From positions 33,671 to 97,670 of the forward strand of contig JAZNGW010000044.1 in assembly GCA_045576655.1 (NCBI GenBank): a stretch of 64,000 bases of DNA, read 5' to 3'. Shown here in pieces: positions 26,299-35,612 of the stretch (position 1 is the stretch's first letter; every line of letters begins with the position of its first letter). Below the pieces are notes generated by a model that was not told where the DNA came from, did no database searches, and saw only the letters and a program-made list of their open reading frames with translations. The stretch is from RGIG8745 sp045576655. Lineage in GTDB: Bacteria > Bacteroidota > Bacteroidia > Bacteroidales > Bacteroidaceae. Position numbers and translations under genes: made by a program.

Positions 26299-28884
26299 CT
26301 GCTCCATTTCGAGCGAAGCCCAAATGAAAGGCCCTATGCCTTTGGCGTCGTTGTCGCGTATGGGTTCGGACAAATAGTACTCGTACGAGCCGTCACGGCG
26401 CTTGTTCTCCTTCACCTTCGGAGCCGCTTTGAGCACTTTTTCGCTTAGTCCTGGGCCAAGTCCCGCCACGGAGCAGCAGTTGGTGAGAGATATTGTTTTG
26501 TCTTCGTTGACACGGATGAAGTTGTTGATGATGCCTCGGTAGGCACGTATGCCAGCATCGCGGTATTTATCGCCGACGTAGCCCATGCGGTATGCTTTCA
26601 GAAGCGAATAGGCGAACATGGCAGAGCAAGTCGATTCAAAGTAGTTGCCTTCGCGGTCGGGCGAGTCCATTACCAGGTACCATACGCCGGTTTGCTTGTC
26701 CTGCCAGCGGACAACGGCATCGAGTGTCTGGTGAAGTATGCTGATTATTTCCTCGCGGCGGGTATAGTCCTTAGGCATGGCATCGAGAAGTTCCACAAGT
26801 GCCATGGTGAACCATCCTTGCGCACGTCCCCAGCAGTGTTGGCTCAGGCCGGTCTGCTTGTCTGCCCAAAACATTTCGTGGGTCTCGTCCCATGCGTGGC
26901 GGTTCAGTCCTGTCTGTGGGTCGAGGGTGCGGCGATAGGTTGTCTTCACCTGGTCTACCGCATCGTCATAAATCTTTTTCGCTTCTTTCGGGCTATAGAG
27001 CATTGATGCAGTCAGCGCGTTGTAGGGCAGTCCCATAAAGATGCCGTCGAGCCATACTTGGTAGCTGTATATGGCCTTGTGCCAGAACACTCCGTCTTCG
27101 ACGGTACGGGGCTGCTCCTTTAGTTGTCGCATCAAGGTCTGCATGGCGATAAGGTTTTTTGCTCCGGGTTTTTGCTGATACATGCGTGCTACGAAATGCC
27201 CCGTGCGTATGTTGTCGAGGTTGTAGTCCTTGTACTTGAATCCGCGGATTTCGCCCTTTGCGTTTATCATCGTGTCGGTGTATTCCTGGCAATAGTCCCA
27301 AATGCGTTTGTCGCCATAGCGAAGGTAGGTGTCGAGCATTGACTCAAGCTCGATTCCCATTACGTAGCTCCACTTCGGGCGCTTGGCAAAGTCGAGCATG
27401 TAGCTCTGCGGCGTGCGTTTCATTTCGGAATATGTCATCCACTGGCTGTAGTTCTTGTAGGGCGGTGTCTGAAGCACAAGAGAACCGTTCAGCTGTAAGC
27501 GGTCAAACTTTACGTCTCGTGTTTTTCCCGTGATGCTGTTGCCCGACTTCACTCCGTCGAAACGGCAGTTGCGTACGGTGATGTCATGCACGTATGTGTC
27601 TTCGTCGAGTCCGATGATTTGCACTCCATACTTCGATTTCTGGCATGTGACATTCTCCATGAGCACATTGCGCACGGTAGGGTAGTAGCCACGGCAGCAG
27701 ATTTCGTTGTGCTCGTAGTCGAGGTTGATGCGCAGCACCGCCTCGCGGCACTGTCCCACCTCGATGTCACGCATGAAGATGTTTTCGATCACTCCTCCTC
27801 GGCACGAATTGGTTTTGATGCGCAGCACGCGGTCGAGGTTTGGCGAGTCCATCTTGCAGTCGTGGGCAAACAGGTTGCGCAGTCCGCCGCTTATTTCCGA
27901 ACCGACTACTACTCCGCCGTGACCGTTTCTCATTTCGCAACGGCGTATGATGATGTTCTGGCTCGGCATGTCGCGATGGCGCCCGTCGGTGTTGCGTCCG
28001 CTCTTTATGGCTATGCAGTCGTCGCCGGTGTTGAAATAGCAATCTTCTATTAGTACGCGGTCGCACGATTCAGGGTCGCAACCGTCGCCGTTAGGCCCGT
28101 CGTTGTTGATGTGTACGCGTCGCACAATAACATCGGTACTTTTGAGCGGGTGAATGACCCAGAACGGCGAGCGTAGCAAAGTGACGTCCTCGATGAGTAT
28201 GCGGTGGCACTGGTTGAGGCCGATGAGTTGAGGGCGCAGCCCATCGGTGGCGGTGAATGTGCGCTCCTTTGTAGGTTTGCCCTTCTCGTCGGTCATAGGC
28301 ACTCCGTCTTCGCCATTGCGGAGCAGTCGCGGACGTGCCTCAATCTTTTGGCTGGTCATTCCTTCTTTCCATCCGTATTTTGTGGCTCCGCACCAAGGCC
28401 ACCACGTCTCTCTGGAACCTCCTCCGTCAATAGTGCCCTTGCCAGTTATGGCGATGTCGTCAGCACGCAGTGCGTAGATGCATGGTGACAGGTTGTAGCA
28501 GTCGAGCCCTTCCCATGATGTTTCCACTATTGGGTAAAGGTCCGGTTGGAATGCAAACTCCAGCACAGCGCCTTCGTCAATGTGGAGATTAACTCCGCTC
28601 TTCAGTTCTATTGCTCCAGTGACGAACTTCAAGCCGGCAGGAACGATGACCCTGCCGCCGCCTTTCTTGGCACAGCGGTCTATTGCCTTCTGTATGGCCT
28701 TCTGGTTGCGCTCGGCGGTTGCATCGGGACTTGCTCCATAGCGGCGTATGTCGATTTCGCGGTTTGTGTTGATGCGTGGCGACTGTATGCTTTGCTCTAT
28801 TTGTCGGTAGAGCGTTTCATCCCAATCTTGTGCATAGGATGCCAATGACGCCAGCAATAATATTATGGAAAGAATGGTTTTCAT
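26224..28884 (-). CDS. Two-domain pectinase: GH28 polygalacturonase fused to GH105/GH88-like unsaturated uronyl hydrolase
   Basis: Secreted enzyme of 886 aa. A signal peptide (to about SYAQD) is followed by a GH28 beta-helix (about 40-490) with full catalytic motifs: NNDGPNGDGCDPES, TGDDCIAIKSG, NGHGGVVVGSE and RIKTN. The second half (about 510-870) is an alpha/alpha-barrel of the GH105/GH88 type (YVMGIELESML, GFKYKDYNLDNI, GRAQGWFTMALVELL, FESTCSAMFAYSLLKA). GH28 cuts galacturonan; GH105 enzymes remove the unsaturated uronic acid left by pectate or rhamnogalacturonan lyases. Its last residues overlap the orphan signal-peptide frame on the other strand, so the C terminus may be newly acquired. 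DUF2264 lies just upstream. Confidence 0.9.
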   Translation of the reverse strand: MKTILSIILLLASLASYAQDWDETLYRQIEQSIQSPRINTNREIDIRRYGASPDATAERNQKAIQKAIDRCAKKGGGRVIVPAGLKFVTGAIELKSGVNLHIDEGAVLEFAFQPDLYPIVETSWEGLDCYNLSPCIYALRADDIAITGKGTIDGGGSRETWWPWCGATKYGWKEGMTSQKIEARPRLLRNGEDGVPMTDEKGKPTKERTFTATDGLRPQLIGLNQCHRILIEDVTLLRSPFWVIHPLKSTDVIVRRVHINNDGPNGDGCDPESCDRVLIEDCYFNTGDDCIAIKSGRNTDGRHRDMPSQNIIIRRCEMRNGHGGVVVGSEISGGLRNLFAHDCKMDSPNLDRVLRIKTNSCRGGVIENIFMRDIEVGQCREAVLRINLDYEHNEICCRGYYPTVRNVLMENVTCQKSKYGVQIIGLDEDTYVHDITVRNCRFDGVKSGNSITGKTRDVKFDRLQLNGSLVLQTPPYKNYSQWMTYSEMKRTPQSYMLDFAKRPKWSYVMGIELESMLDTYLRYGDKRIWDYCQEYTDTMINAKGEIRGFKYKDYNLDNIRTGHFVARMYQQKPGAKNLIAMQTLMRQLKEQPRTVEDGVFWHKAIYSYQVWLDGIFMGLPYNALTASMLYSPKEAKKIYDDAVDQVKTTYRRTLDPQTGLNRHAWDETHEMFWADKQTGLSQHCWGRAQGWFTMALVELLDAMPKDYTRREEIISILHQTLDAVVRWQDKQTGVWYLVMDSPDREGNYFESTCSAMFAYSLLKAYRMGYVGDKYRDAGIRAYRGIINNFIRVNEDKTISLTNCCSVAGLGPGLSEKVLKAAPKVKENKRRDGSYEYYLSEPIRDNDAKGIGPFIWASLEMEQLGYDVETTASPIDRKALRHSTHST

Positions 28885-28896
28885 ATGATTTGAGGA

Positions 28897-28930
28897 AATA
28901 AAAAGAGCCAGGAGCGATCCTGACTCTTTG
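28897..28930 (-). terminator. Intrinsic terminator of the DUF2264 gene
   Basis: An 11-bp stem with one mismatch (28902-28913 with 28918-28929) and a GCGA-type tetraloop. On the minus strand it is followed by TTTTTATTT. It separates the DUF2264 gene from the GH28-GH105 gene downstream. Confidence 0.8.
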
Positions 28931-28946
28931 ACTTATGGAGATGGTA

Positions 28947-30962
28947 TCAGAACTTGACAGTCTTGACAGTCTTGTCTGCAAAGGTAACAGTCACGCTGCT
29001 CTTGTCGTCAGCAATCTCGACCGACTTGACAGGAGTGAGTTCCTTCTTGCTAAATTCCTTGTCGCCCTTCTTCCAGAGCATGAGAGTGACCATCACGTCC
29101 TCTTTCTGTATGTGCTTCTCGTTCTGGATGAGTCCGCACTTGTATGTCACAGGATGTATGCCTTCAGGATGGAGCACTTCGGTCTTGTCCCAGTCTGTGA
29201 GGTTGACCATTGCAAGGCTGTACTCGCCGTTGCTGATGATAGTTGCCTCAGGAACGTTCTTTGACTTGCGCTCTACGACTGGCTTGCCGAATGTTTCCGA
29301 CAATGTGTAGTGGCCAAGACGGATGTCTGTAGGTTGAGGCACGCTCACCTTGTCTACACGGAGTACGCCGTTAGGAAGCGGAATGTCGGCAAGGTTGTAC
29401 TTGATGTCGAGGTTTGTTTCCAGTACTGCGTCGCGGCGGTAGATGCCGTCTTCAAAGCTCTTGAATGTGTAGAGGCGGAGCACTTCCCACTGGCCTTTGC
29501 CGTTCTTTGTGGCGTAGTTCATAGAGACCTCGCCGTTCTTGCCGTCTGCCATCCAAGGGAATTCTGTGTGGTAGGCAAGTTTGTTGTAGTTTTCCGAACT
29601 GCGGAACTTCTGCCAGTCCTTAGCCACAGTCTCATGGCACCATGAGCGCATCTCCGAACCGCCCACGTTAGGATAGTCGGTGATGAGCAGGTTGGTGGCT
29701 GGCTGGAACTTGTTGTACACCTTGTTCTTCTTGAACTCCTTGTCCCAAGGTCCGTTGTTTTCCTTTGCAGTCCAGAAAGGATTGTCGGCAGGGAGGAGGA
29801 GGGAGAGGAATGCCTTGGCGCACCAGTAAACGCTGCCTCGGCAACTGTAAATCTGTACAGCAGGCTCGAACGGACCGTAGAAGCCGAGAGTAGGCACGTT
29901 GTCCTCAAGGAGGTTAGGATTCTGGATGAACTGAAGGAGGGTAGATGACGCTATGCGGCGCATCCAACCATAGTTGATGTCCTTGTCTGTCTGATAGCCT
30001 AAGAGAGCCAAAGGCACTACAGCGCCGAAGCGGTAAGGGATGCTGCGTCCCCACATATTCATCTTGCCCTCGGCATTGAACATGTATGGGTAGTTGTCGA
30101 TGAGGTCGGCCTGGTTCTTCATAAACTGAGCGGCATATTCTGGATAGAAGTGGCCGTAAGTCTGCGCCCAAATTGGTCCGTACATCTGGAATGCCCACAT
30201 GCTGTAGTAGTCGTAGGCAGGTGCGTCGTTATACCAGCCTTCGCCACGATAGAGAGCGAGGAGCTTCTTCAGACAGTCTTCCATGCGCCAGTCGTTAACC
30301 TTATAGCCTTCCTGTTTGAAGAAACTGATCACGAACACGTTGAAGAACATCCAGTTGCTGCCGATAGTAGGTCCGTTGCCATAGCTGAGCATTGTAGCGG
30401 CGAGTTTGTCCTTCTGCTCCTGAGTGAGAGGGTCCCAAAGCACGTTCTTTGCAGTGGAGAGCGAGATGGCCAAAGCGCCGAACTCCACGAGAGTCTGGCT
30501 CGGACCTCCGTTCTTGCCTAAAGGTTTGACGTAGCTCGGACTCTTAGGGTCGAGTAGGTTAAGGAGCTGGTGGCGGTAGTAGTCGGCCACCTTGATGCCG
30601 TTGAGAGTTAAGTCGGGGTTTTCTCTGAGGAGCGGAGCCGCAAGGAAGAGTGTGCGGCAGAATCCTTCAAGTTTGGCAGTGATGACACCGCCCTCGTTAC
30701 GTGGATAAGTCTTCTCAAATTGTTTAGGGAAATACATCGGGTCGTCGATGTCGCGCACATAGGTAAACGCACCTTCGAGCAAGTACTCGGCTGCGTCAAT
30801 CCATCCCTGGCGGTCCAAACCTGTGTAAGGGCTCACCTTGTAGTTAGGGGCAGGGATTGTAAACGTCTGCTCAATCTTGTGAGTCGGAGTGGCCTGCGCA
30901 AAAGCTGCAACGCTTCCGAGCGTCATGATGGCAAAGAGAATGCCTTTTAATGTTTTGTTCAT
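28947..30962 (-). CDS. DUF2264 protein (GH154-type glycoside hydrolase candidate), secreted
   Basis: 671 aa from the ATG at 30962 (an in-frame start 13 codons earlier lacks a signal-peptide shape). The signal peptide ends near VAAFAQ (about residue 22). The N-terminal about 400 residues form an alpha/alpha-barrel typical of DUF2264 (YTGLDRQGWIDAAEYLLEGAF, YYSMWAFQMYGPIWAQTYG, DNPFWTAKENNG). A beta-rich C-terminal domain follows. DUF2264 members were placed in CAZy family GH154, which includes beta-glucuronidases, and occur in pectin loci. This fits the GH28 genes beside it. Its promoter is at 30999-31006. Confidence 0.85.
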   Translation of the reverse strand: MNKTLKGILFAIMTLGSVAAFAQATPTHKIEQTFTIPAPNYKVSPYTGLDRQGWIDAAEYLLEGAFTYVRDIDDPMYFPKQFEKTYPRNEGGVITAKLEGFCRTLFLAAPLLRENPDLTLNGIKVADYYRHQLLNLLDPKSPSYVKPLGKNGGPSQTLVEFGALAISLSTAKNVLWDPLTQEQKDKLAATMLSYGNGPTIGSNWMFFNVFVISFFKQEGYKVNDWRMEDCLKKLLALYRGEGWYNDAPAYDYYSMWAFQMYGPIWAQTYGHFYPEYAAQFMKNQADLIDNYPYMFNAEGKMNMWGRSIPYRFGAVVPLALLGYQTDKDINYGWMRRIASSTLLQFIQNPNLLEDNVPTLGFYGPFEPAVQIYSCRGSVYWCAKAFLSLLLPADNPFWTAKENNGPWDKEFKKNKVYNKFQPATNLLITDYPNVGGSEMRSWCHETVAKDWQKFRSSENYNKLAYHTEFPWMADGKNGEVSMNYATKNGKGQWEVLRLYTFKSFEDGIYRRDAVLETNLDIKYNLADIPLPNGVLRVDKVSVPQPTDIRLGHYTLSETFGKPVVERKSKNVPEATIISNGEYSLAMVNLTDWDKTEVLHPEGIHPVTYKCGLIQNEKHIQKEDVMVTLMLWKKGDKEFSKKELTPVKSVEIADDKSSVTVTFADKTVKTVKF

Positions 30963-30998
30963 CGTATTATGATTTAGTTGTTGATTGTTCTTTGACCC

Positions 30999-31006
30999 CA
31001 AAGTTA
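30999..31006 (-). promoter_or_regulatory. -7 promoter box of the DUF2264 gene
   Basis: On the minus strand this is TAACTTTG, matching TAnnTTTG, 36 bp before the ATG at 30962. Confidence 0.55.
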
Positions 31007-31094
31007 CAATTTTTTCTGATTAATAGATATAAAATGCAGGCTTAATAATTTCTGGCGCCAGGCTTAGTCGGTGAAAACTTTTCGCCACGGTGTG

Positions 31095-31124
31095 TTGCTT
31101 TTTGAGTAGCAATCCTTATATTTG
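31095..31124 (+). promoter_or_regulatory. Promoter of the small winged-helix gene
   Basis: TTG at 31095-31097, a spacer of exactly 19 bp and TATATTTG at 31117-31124 make a textbook Bacteroidetes promoter. The start codon is 45 bp downstream. Confidence 0.75.
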
Positions 31125-31169
31125 CATCAGTGATATGTAGAATAGAGCAATAACTAAACAACTAAATCT

Positions 31170-31349
31170 ATGGAAATTAAAGACAAAGTTTTAGAGACAA
31201 TGAAGGCATCAGGCGAACCTTTGAATGCAGGCAAGATAGCAGAACTCAGTGGCATTGACCGCAAGGAAGTGGACAAAGCCATGAAACAACTGAAGGAAGA
31301 GGGCGCAATAGTGTCACCGGTGCGTTGCAAGTGGGCGCCTGCGAACTGA
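31170..31349 (+). CDS. Small winged-helix DNA-binding-like protein
   Basis: 59-aa protein. The sequence EIKDKVLETMKASGEPLNAGKIAELSGIDRKEVDKAMKQLKEEG, followed by a short beta wing (AIVSPVRCKW), has the helix-helix-helix-wing pattern of MarR/S25-like domains. Helix 3 (DRKEVDKAMKQL) would be the recognition helix. It has a strong promoter of its own. A role as a small transcription factor is inference; no partner is visible. Confidence 0.8.
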   Translation: MEIKDKVLETMKASGEPLNAGKIAELSGIDRKEVDKAMKQLKEEGAIVSPVRCKWAPAN

Positions 31350-31353
31350 AAGA

Positions 31354-31482
31354 ATTTACTCCCCTCCGCTGCATATCCGAAAAGACGGACAACTCGTTAC
31401 GTCCAATCAGGTTTATGCGGCGATTTGGCGCTATCCCTCGATGTTTGTCAAAGCCGAAGGACGAATTATGTTAATGAGCTAA
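31354..31482 (+). pseudogene. Possible C-terminal fragment of a degraded gene
   Basis: Between the winged-helix gene and the SDR gene, one frame encodes PPLHIRKDGQLVTSNQVY and continues to AEGRIMLMS and a stop. It looks like real protein but has no start codon. It may be a gene remnant or an accident; I do not recognise the family. Confidence 0.3.
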
Positions 31483-31496
31483 AAGAATGAGACTTT

Positions 31497-32216
31497 ATGG
31501 CAACAGATACATTCAAAGATAAAGTAGTCATATTAACAGGTGGTGCCAATGGTATTGGCCGATGCATCGCCGATGAGTTCCGCAGTAGGGGAGCCGTAGT
31601 CTATGTGATTGACAAACAGGAGGGAAAGCATTTCGTCGGGGACATTTCCAAGAAAGAGGTGTTGGAGACTTTTGCCGCCGAGGTGCTGAGCAAACACAGC
31701 AAAGTGGATGTTATCGTCAACAATGCCTTGCCGTTGATGAAAGGGATTGACGAATGTTCCTACGAGGAGTTCCAGAATGCCCTGAGTGTGGGAGTCGTCG
31801 CACCATTCTATCTGGTCAAACTCTTTATGTCTCATTTGTCGGAAGGGGCATCCATCATTAACATCTCCTCCTCGCGCGACCGCATGAGCCAGCCGCAGAC
31901 CGAGAGCTACACCGCTGCCAAAGGTGGCATTGCCGCACTCACTCACGCATTGGCTGTCAGCCTGTCGGGACGAGCAAGGGTGAACTCCGTTTCTCCTGGT
32001 TGGATTGACACAGCCTACACCGTTTACGAAGGTCCCGATGCCACGCAGCAACCTGCAGGCAGGGTAGGGAATCCAATGGATATAGCCAATATGGTGCTGT
32101 TCCTTTGCAGCGACAAGGCAGGTTTTATAACGGGCGAGAATATCTGCATCGATGGCGGTATGACCAAGCAGATGATTTACCATGGCGATGGCGGGTGGAA
32201 ATTGGACAATATTTAA
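31497..32216 (+). CDS. Short-chain dehydrogenase/reductase (SDR)
   Basis: 239-aa Rossmann enzyme. The NAD(P)-binding motif TGGANGIG is at residues 14-21, the structural motif is VNNALP, and the catalytic Ser-Tyr-Lys triad lies in NISSSRDRMSQPQTESYTAAKG. The C-terminal GENICIDGGMTKQM is typical of classical SDRs. The substrate is unknown. The CAT-like gene follows after 13 bp, so the two probably form an operon. Confidence 0.93.
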   Translation: MATDTFKDKVVILTGGANGIGRCIADEFRSRGAVVYVIDKQEGKHFVGDISKKEVLETFAAEVLSKHSKVDVIVNNALPLMKGIDECSYEEFQNALSVGVVAPFYLVKLFMSHLSEGASIINISSSRDRMSQPQTESYTAAKGGIAALTHALAVSLSGRARVNSVSPGWIDTAYTVYEGPDATQQPAGRVGNPMDIANMVLFLCSDKAGFITGENICIDGGMTKQMIYHGDGGWKLDNI

Positions 32217-32229
32217 AATCTGAGAGGAT

Positions 32230-32847
32230 ATGAAGAGAGAAGTGAACGTTGAAGAGACTACACGTGCAGAAGCCTTTTCGCTTTGGATGACGTCTCCCAT
32301 GCCGATGGTTACATTGACAAAAACATTCAACGTAACCAAATTGCTCAAGGCAAGCAAGAGACGTGGTATCAAATTTAACGCCCTACTATGTTGGTGTATA
32401 GGTAAGGCCGCAAGCAAAATAAAAGAGTTCTATATCCTGCCCGAAAAAGGCAAGCTCTTCGAATATGACAGCATTGCCATAAACGTAATTGTACGCAATA
32501 GCAAAGGTGGTATCAATTCTTGTGACATTGCATACACCGAAGATACCGAGCAATTCGCCGGAGAATACAACCAACTGACAGCACAGGTTGCCATGCAGTG
32601 CAAGAGTTCTTTCCTTGAGGATAGTATGATTGTGGGGACATCGGCAATGATAGAGACGCAACTCGACTGCATTGTAAACCAATACACCGACAAGTTCTGC
32701 AACCCAATGGTCATGTGGGGCAGGTATCGCCGTAATTGGTTCAGTGTCACATTGCCCGTGTCGTTTCAGTTCCACCACGTGCAGATGGATGGCGGACACG
32801 GCGCCCGCTTTTTAGAGCAACTCCAGCAAGTCATTAATGAATTATAG
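32230..32847 (+). CDS. Chloramphenicol acetyltransferase-like acyltransferase
   Basis: 205 aa with the CAT trimer fold. The catalytic motif HHVQMDGGH near residue 183 corresponds to HHxxxDG of CAT, and an MPMVTLT segment lies near the N terminus. Such chromosomal CAT-like proteins are common in Bacteroidetes and often are not resistance enzymes, so chloramphenicol resistance should not be assumed. Paired with the SDR gene upstream. Confidence 0.88.
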   Translation: MKREVNVEETTRAEAFSLWMTSPMPMVTLTKTFNVTKLLKASKRRGIKFNALLCWCIGKAASKIKEFYILPEKGKLFEYDSIAINVIVRNSKGGINSCDIAYTEDTEQFAGEYNQLTAQVAMQCKSSFLEDSMIVGTSAMIETQLDCIVNQYTDKFCNPMVMWGRYRRNWFSVTLPVSFQFHHVQMDGGHGARFLEQLQQVINEL

Positions 32848-32956
32848 GCGCTTCGAAGCCCCACGGCGCCCGAAAACACCACCACTGCAGTAGAAAATTA
32901 TCTCCACCTCGGCGGATATTTTGCGCCACTGCGTTAAGTATTTTGCAACCCCTCGG

Positions 32957-33015
32957 AGAAAAGTATAAATAAAACTATTATTTATACAAATATTACTTTT
33001 ATTTATAGTTTTCAG
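32957..33015. repeat. AT-rich palindromic element, copy 2
   Basis: The gap 32848-33262 has no gene. It carries a 59-bp inverted repeat whose left arm GAAAAGTATAAATAAAACT is identical to the arm of the 17.4-kb element; the right arm has one mismatch. It could act as a bidirectional terminator or be a small mobile palindrome. Confidence 0.7.
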
Positions 33016-33262
33016 CGGGGAGTAGAGGATTAAGGAGCGCGGTGGCGGCGGTTTTGTACCGAGGTGGAGCGGACTTTTCAGTGCGATAGTGCTGATTCTT
33101 ACCGCAATAAGTGAATTTGGGAATCTTCATTGCCTCTCTGTGGTTGCAATGCCTTCATGCGCCAATGCACATGTTGGTCGGCGCCTTTACCGAACTCACG
33201 TTACTTATTATGGCACTGTATACTTGTATAATTATGTGAATATATAAAGCCTATATCGTACT

Positions 33263-33553
33263 TTATGGGTAGATATAGGCTTGTATTGTATCTTTGAATA
33301 GGTATATAATTGCAGTTATTTGTATGGCTATAATCAGAGGAATGCCGTATTTGAATTTCTTATGCAGGGTCTTGTGGTGCCATATTTTTACACCGCACCA
33401 TGCTCCAATACTTCCGCCAACAATGGCGAGTAGGAGCAAGGTGGATTCCGGAATGCGCCATTTCCCTTTTTTAGACTTTAGCTTGTCAATGCCATAAACA
33501 ATGAAGGTGATGACATTGACTATTGCCAAATAGCACAATAAGCTGGTCCCCAT
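33263..33553 (-). CDS. DUF1294 membrane protein
   Basis: 96 aa with three or four membrane helices and the DUF1294 core VYGIDKLKSKKGKWRIPESTLLLLAIVGGSIGAW. Function unknown. Its ATG overlaps the stop of the flavin reductase gene (TAATG), so it is translationally coupled as the last gene of a three-gene operon. Confidence 0.88.
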   Translation of the reverse strand: MGTSLLCYLAIVNVITFIVYGIDKLKSKKGKWRIPESTLLLLAIVGGSIGAWCGVKIWHHKTLHKKFKYGIPLIIAIQITAIIYLFKDTIQAYIYP

Positions 33554-34116
33554 TATTTCAGTTTCTTTCCGTCGGCAAAGGCATTGCCGACACGTTGACC
33601 TAAACTGATGTAGCCGTGATGAACAGGGTCATAGGTGATGAGCTGCATCTTTTCCACATCAGGTTTGCCGTCCTCGCCGAGGTAGGCTTCATCAACAAGG
33701 ATGTTGACAATCTCTGCCACAATATAGTAACCCTCTTCGCTCTCGTCAATCTTGCGGAGAATGCGGCACTCCAGGGTCATCGGAAAATCGGTGAATACGG
33801 GAGCGTTCACGTTATCTGCCTTCGTGGCAGTCCACCCCGTCTTCTGCATCTTTTTAGGGTCGTTCTTGGCACTTACGATACCTACAAAGTCCGATGCTAC
33901 CATCGTGTCCTTTGTGGCGAAGGCTACCGTAAATTCTCCGCAACGGGCAAGGTTCTCCGTGGTGGCATGCGCCCCCATGCTGATCATGATTTCCTTGCTG
34001 TCCCATTGGCCGCCCCATGCCGCATTCATGGCATTGGGAGTGCCGTCGCTGTTGTATGTGCCGATAATCAGCACCGGTTGTGGGAGTACCCACGGTTTCT
34101 GTCCAAAACTTTTCAT
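33553..34116 (-). CDS. Flavin reductase-like (flavoredoxin) protein
   Basis: 187 aa from the ATG at 34116 (MKSFGQKPWVLPQPVLIIGTY); a longer frame upstream overlaps the neighbouring gene and lacks family resemblance. The FMN-binding split-barrel fold is indicated by GTYNSDGTPNAMNAAWGG and the central ATTENLARCGEFTVAF. Family members carry FMN and pass electrons to partner flavoproteins, here plausibly the flavodoxin-fold product just upstream. Confidence 0.9.
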   Translation of the reverse strand: MKSFGQKPWVLPQPVLIIGTYNSDGTPNAMNAAWGGQWDSKEIMISMGAHATTENLARCGEFTVAFATKDTMVASDFVGIVSAKNDPKKMQKTGWTATKADNVNAPVFTDFPMTLECRILRKIDESEEGYYIVAEIVNILVDEAYLGEDGKPDVEKMQLITYDPVHHGYISLGQRVGNAFADGKKLK

Positions 34117-34144
34117 AAGGATATACTTAATTGCTTGTTGTTGA

Positions 34145-34780
34145 TTACAGTTCAGCCATCTTGCGTCCAGCCTCGAATGCCTTTTGCAAGTCCTCCTCCC
34201 AATGTTCATCGCGCCAAGCGTGCTTTGCCTCCTCAGAGAAGCTTCCAAGTTCGTAATTGCCATATTTCGCTACCTGGCAAGTGTTATAGCCGATGATACG
34301 CTCAGGTTCGCCAAGGGCAGTTGTGAGGCACCACTCCATCGAACCGAAATGGTTGCTGTTGTTGCGCTCCGGCATGCCGTTCATGGTTTCGACAAGAACC
34401 ACAGGCATGCGCTTGGGAGCGGTGAGGCTGTAGTCGTTGTACGAGAGCCACGGGAACGCCAAACGCTCCAGGAAGGCACGCATCAGTCCCGTCACCTCGC
34501 CGAAATAGATAGGCGAGCCGAGCGCGAGCCCGTCAGCCTCGGCAATCTCCTCCAAGAGGGGAGTCAGAGCATCCTTGAAACGGCAGATGTTTGATGCCTT
34601 GCCTTTTAGTTTGCAGGCCATGCAAGACATGCAACCCTTATAGTCGAGGTCATAGAGACGTATGGTCTTAACTTCAATATCACTACCCGCAGATTTCGCT
34701 CCTTCTGCAAAACTCTGCAACAGCTTTGCGGTGTTCATATTCTTTCGTGGACCGCCATCGATGATTATAATCTTTCTCAT
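34145..34780 (-). CDS. Flavodoxin-family NAD(P)H-dependent oxidoreductase
   Basis: 211 aa starting at the ATG 34780 (MRKIIIIDGGPRKNMNTAK, the FMN phosphate loop). A CMSCMACK cysteine cluster near residue 53 resembles that of iron-sulfur flavoproteins. LGSPIYFGEVTGLMRAFLERL is the conserved flavin-binding segment. First gene of the operon with flavin reductase and DUF1294; promoter at 34849-34856. It may reduce quinones or nitro compounds. Confidence 0.88.
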   Translation of the reverse strand: MRKIIIIDGGPRKNMNTAKLLQSFAEGAKSAGSDIEVKTIRLYDLDYKGCMSCMACKLKGKASNICRFKDALTPLLEEIAEADGLALGSPIYFGEVTGLMRAFLERLAFPWLSYNDYSLTAPKRMPVVLVETMNGMPERNNSNHFGSMEWCLTTALGEPERIIGYNTCQVAKYGNYELGSFSEEAKHAWRDEHWEEDLQKAFEAGRKMAEL

Positions 34781-34848
34781 AGCCAATACTTATAACGTAG
34801 TTTTGTTAAAGTTGTTCTGTGAAACACTTTTTGTCAGAATGTTCCGTA

Positions 34849-34856
34849 CAAAGATA
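34849..34856 (-). promoter_or_regulatory. -7 promoter box of the flavin-enzyme operon
   Basis: Minus-strand TATCTTTG fits TAnnTTTG and lies 68 bp before the ATG at 34780. Confidence 0.55.
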
Positions 34857-35612
34857 TGGGGATAAATCCAATTAGAGAAAATAATGATGTATAAGTGTGG
34901 TGTAGAGGCGATAAGTTTATTGGAATATATTTTTGTCTGCCTGATTATTTCATAAAATAGAGGATTAAAACATATGTGCTATGAGACTTATGCAAAATAA
35001 ACGGAAGAATCTTAATAGCACTTGTAAAATAGCTGTTTCAAGTTTTTTCGTTCAAATGAGAACCTTTTAGGACATCACTTCCTACTTGTGTCAATACAAA
35101 ATATTTACTTTTCGATGCAGAGTTTTTTTTAACGCCCATTTATAACTTTATAAACACTTGATACATAGTATATTGTAAATTTTACCGAAGGACAAAAGTT
35201 CGTTCGGGGGGGACAGACAGGGGACTGCTTTTTTACAAAGAAACCAATAAAATCTGCAAAAACGCACTTTTTTTAGAATTTTTAGCATATTTGCATTTCA
35301 TTGCATGGTAAAATTGCCTTTAATTGAAGCTGAAATTGTACCTGAAATTGCTATTAAATTTAGTGGTTTAGTTTAGTCCAATGTATATATAGAATAGGAG
35401 TAAACTAAACTGCCTTTATTGCCAAATATAAGAGGTCTGTTACAGCAGTGGCTTTTCACTCTTTTAAAATGAGCTTTGTCCCTCTCATTTGCAGATGTTA
35501 TGTCTTTCTTTACATCCGTCTTCCTTTTAGTAGGAGTTTCTGAGAAGTGCCAAAACATACTCTTTTGGCTTTTCAAAAGAATTTCTGCACCTAGAGCGAC
35601 TACAAGCAGCGT
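34857..35612. other. AT-rich intergenic stretch at the left edge of the accessory region
   Basis: No convincing gene. A G-rich tract lies near 35206-35223. Short frames on both strands around 35373-35661 have no recognisable family. Base composition turns AT-rich here, and mobile-element-type genes begin right after, so a junction of inserted DNA may lie in this stretch; no att-like repeat or integrase was found. Confidence 0.4.

Noticed and set aside
32230..32847. Antibiotic-resistance gene call for the CAT-like protein
   Set aside because: It is a chromosomal CAT-fold protein in an SDR operon with no mobile element attached. The fold alone does not show chloramphenicol resistance.
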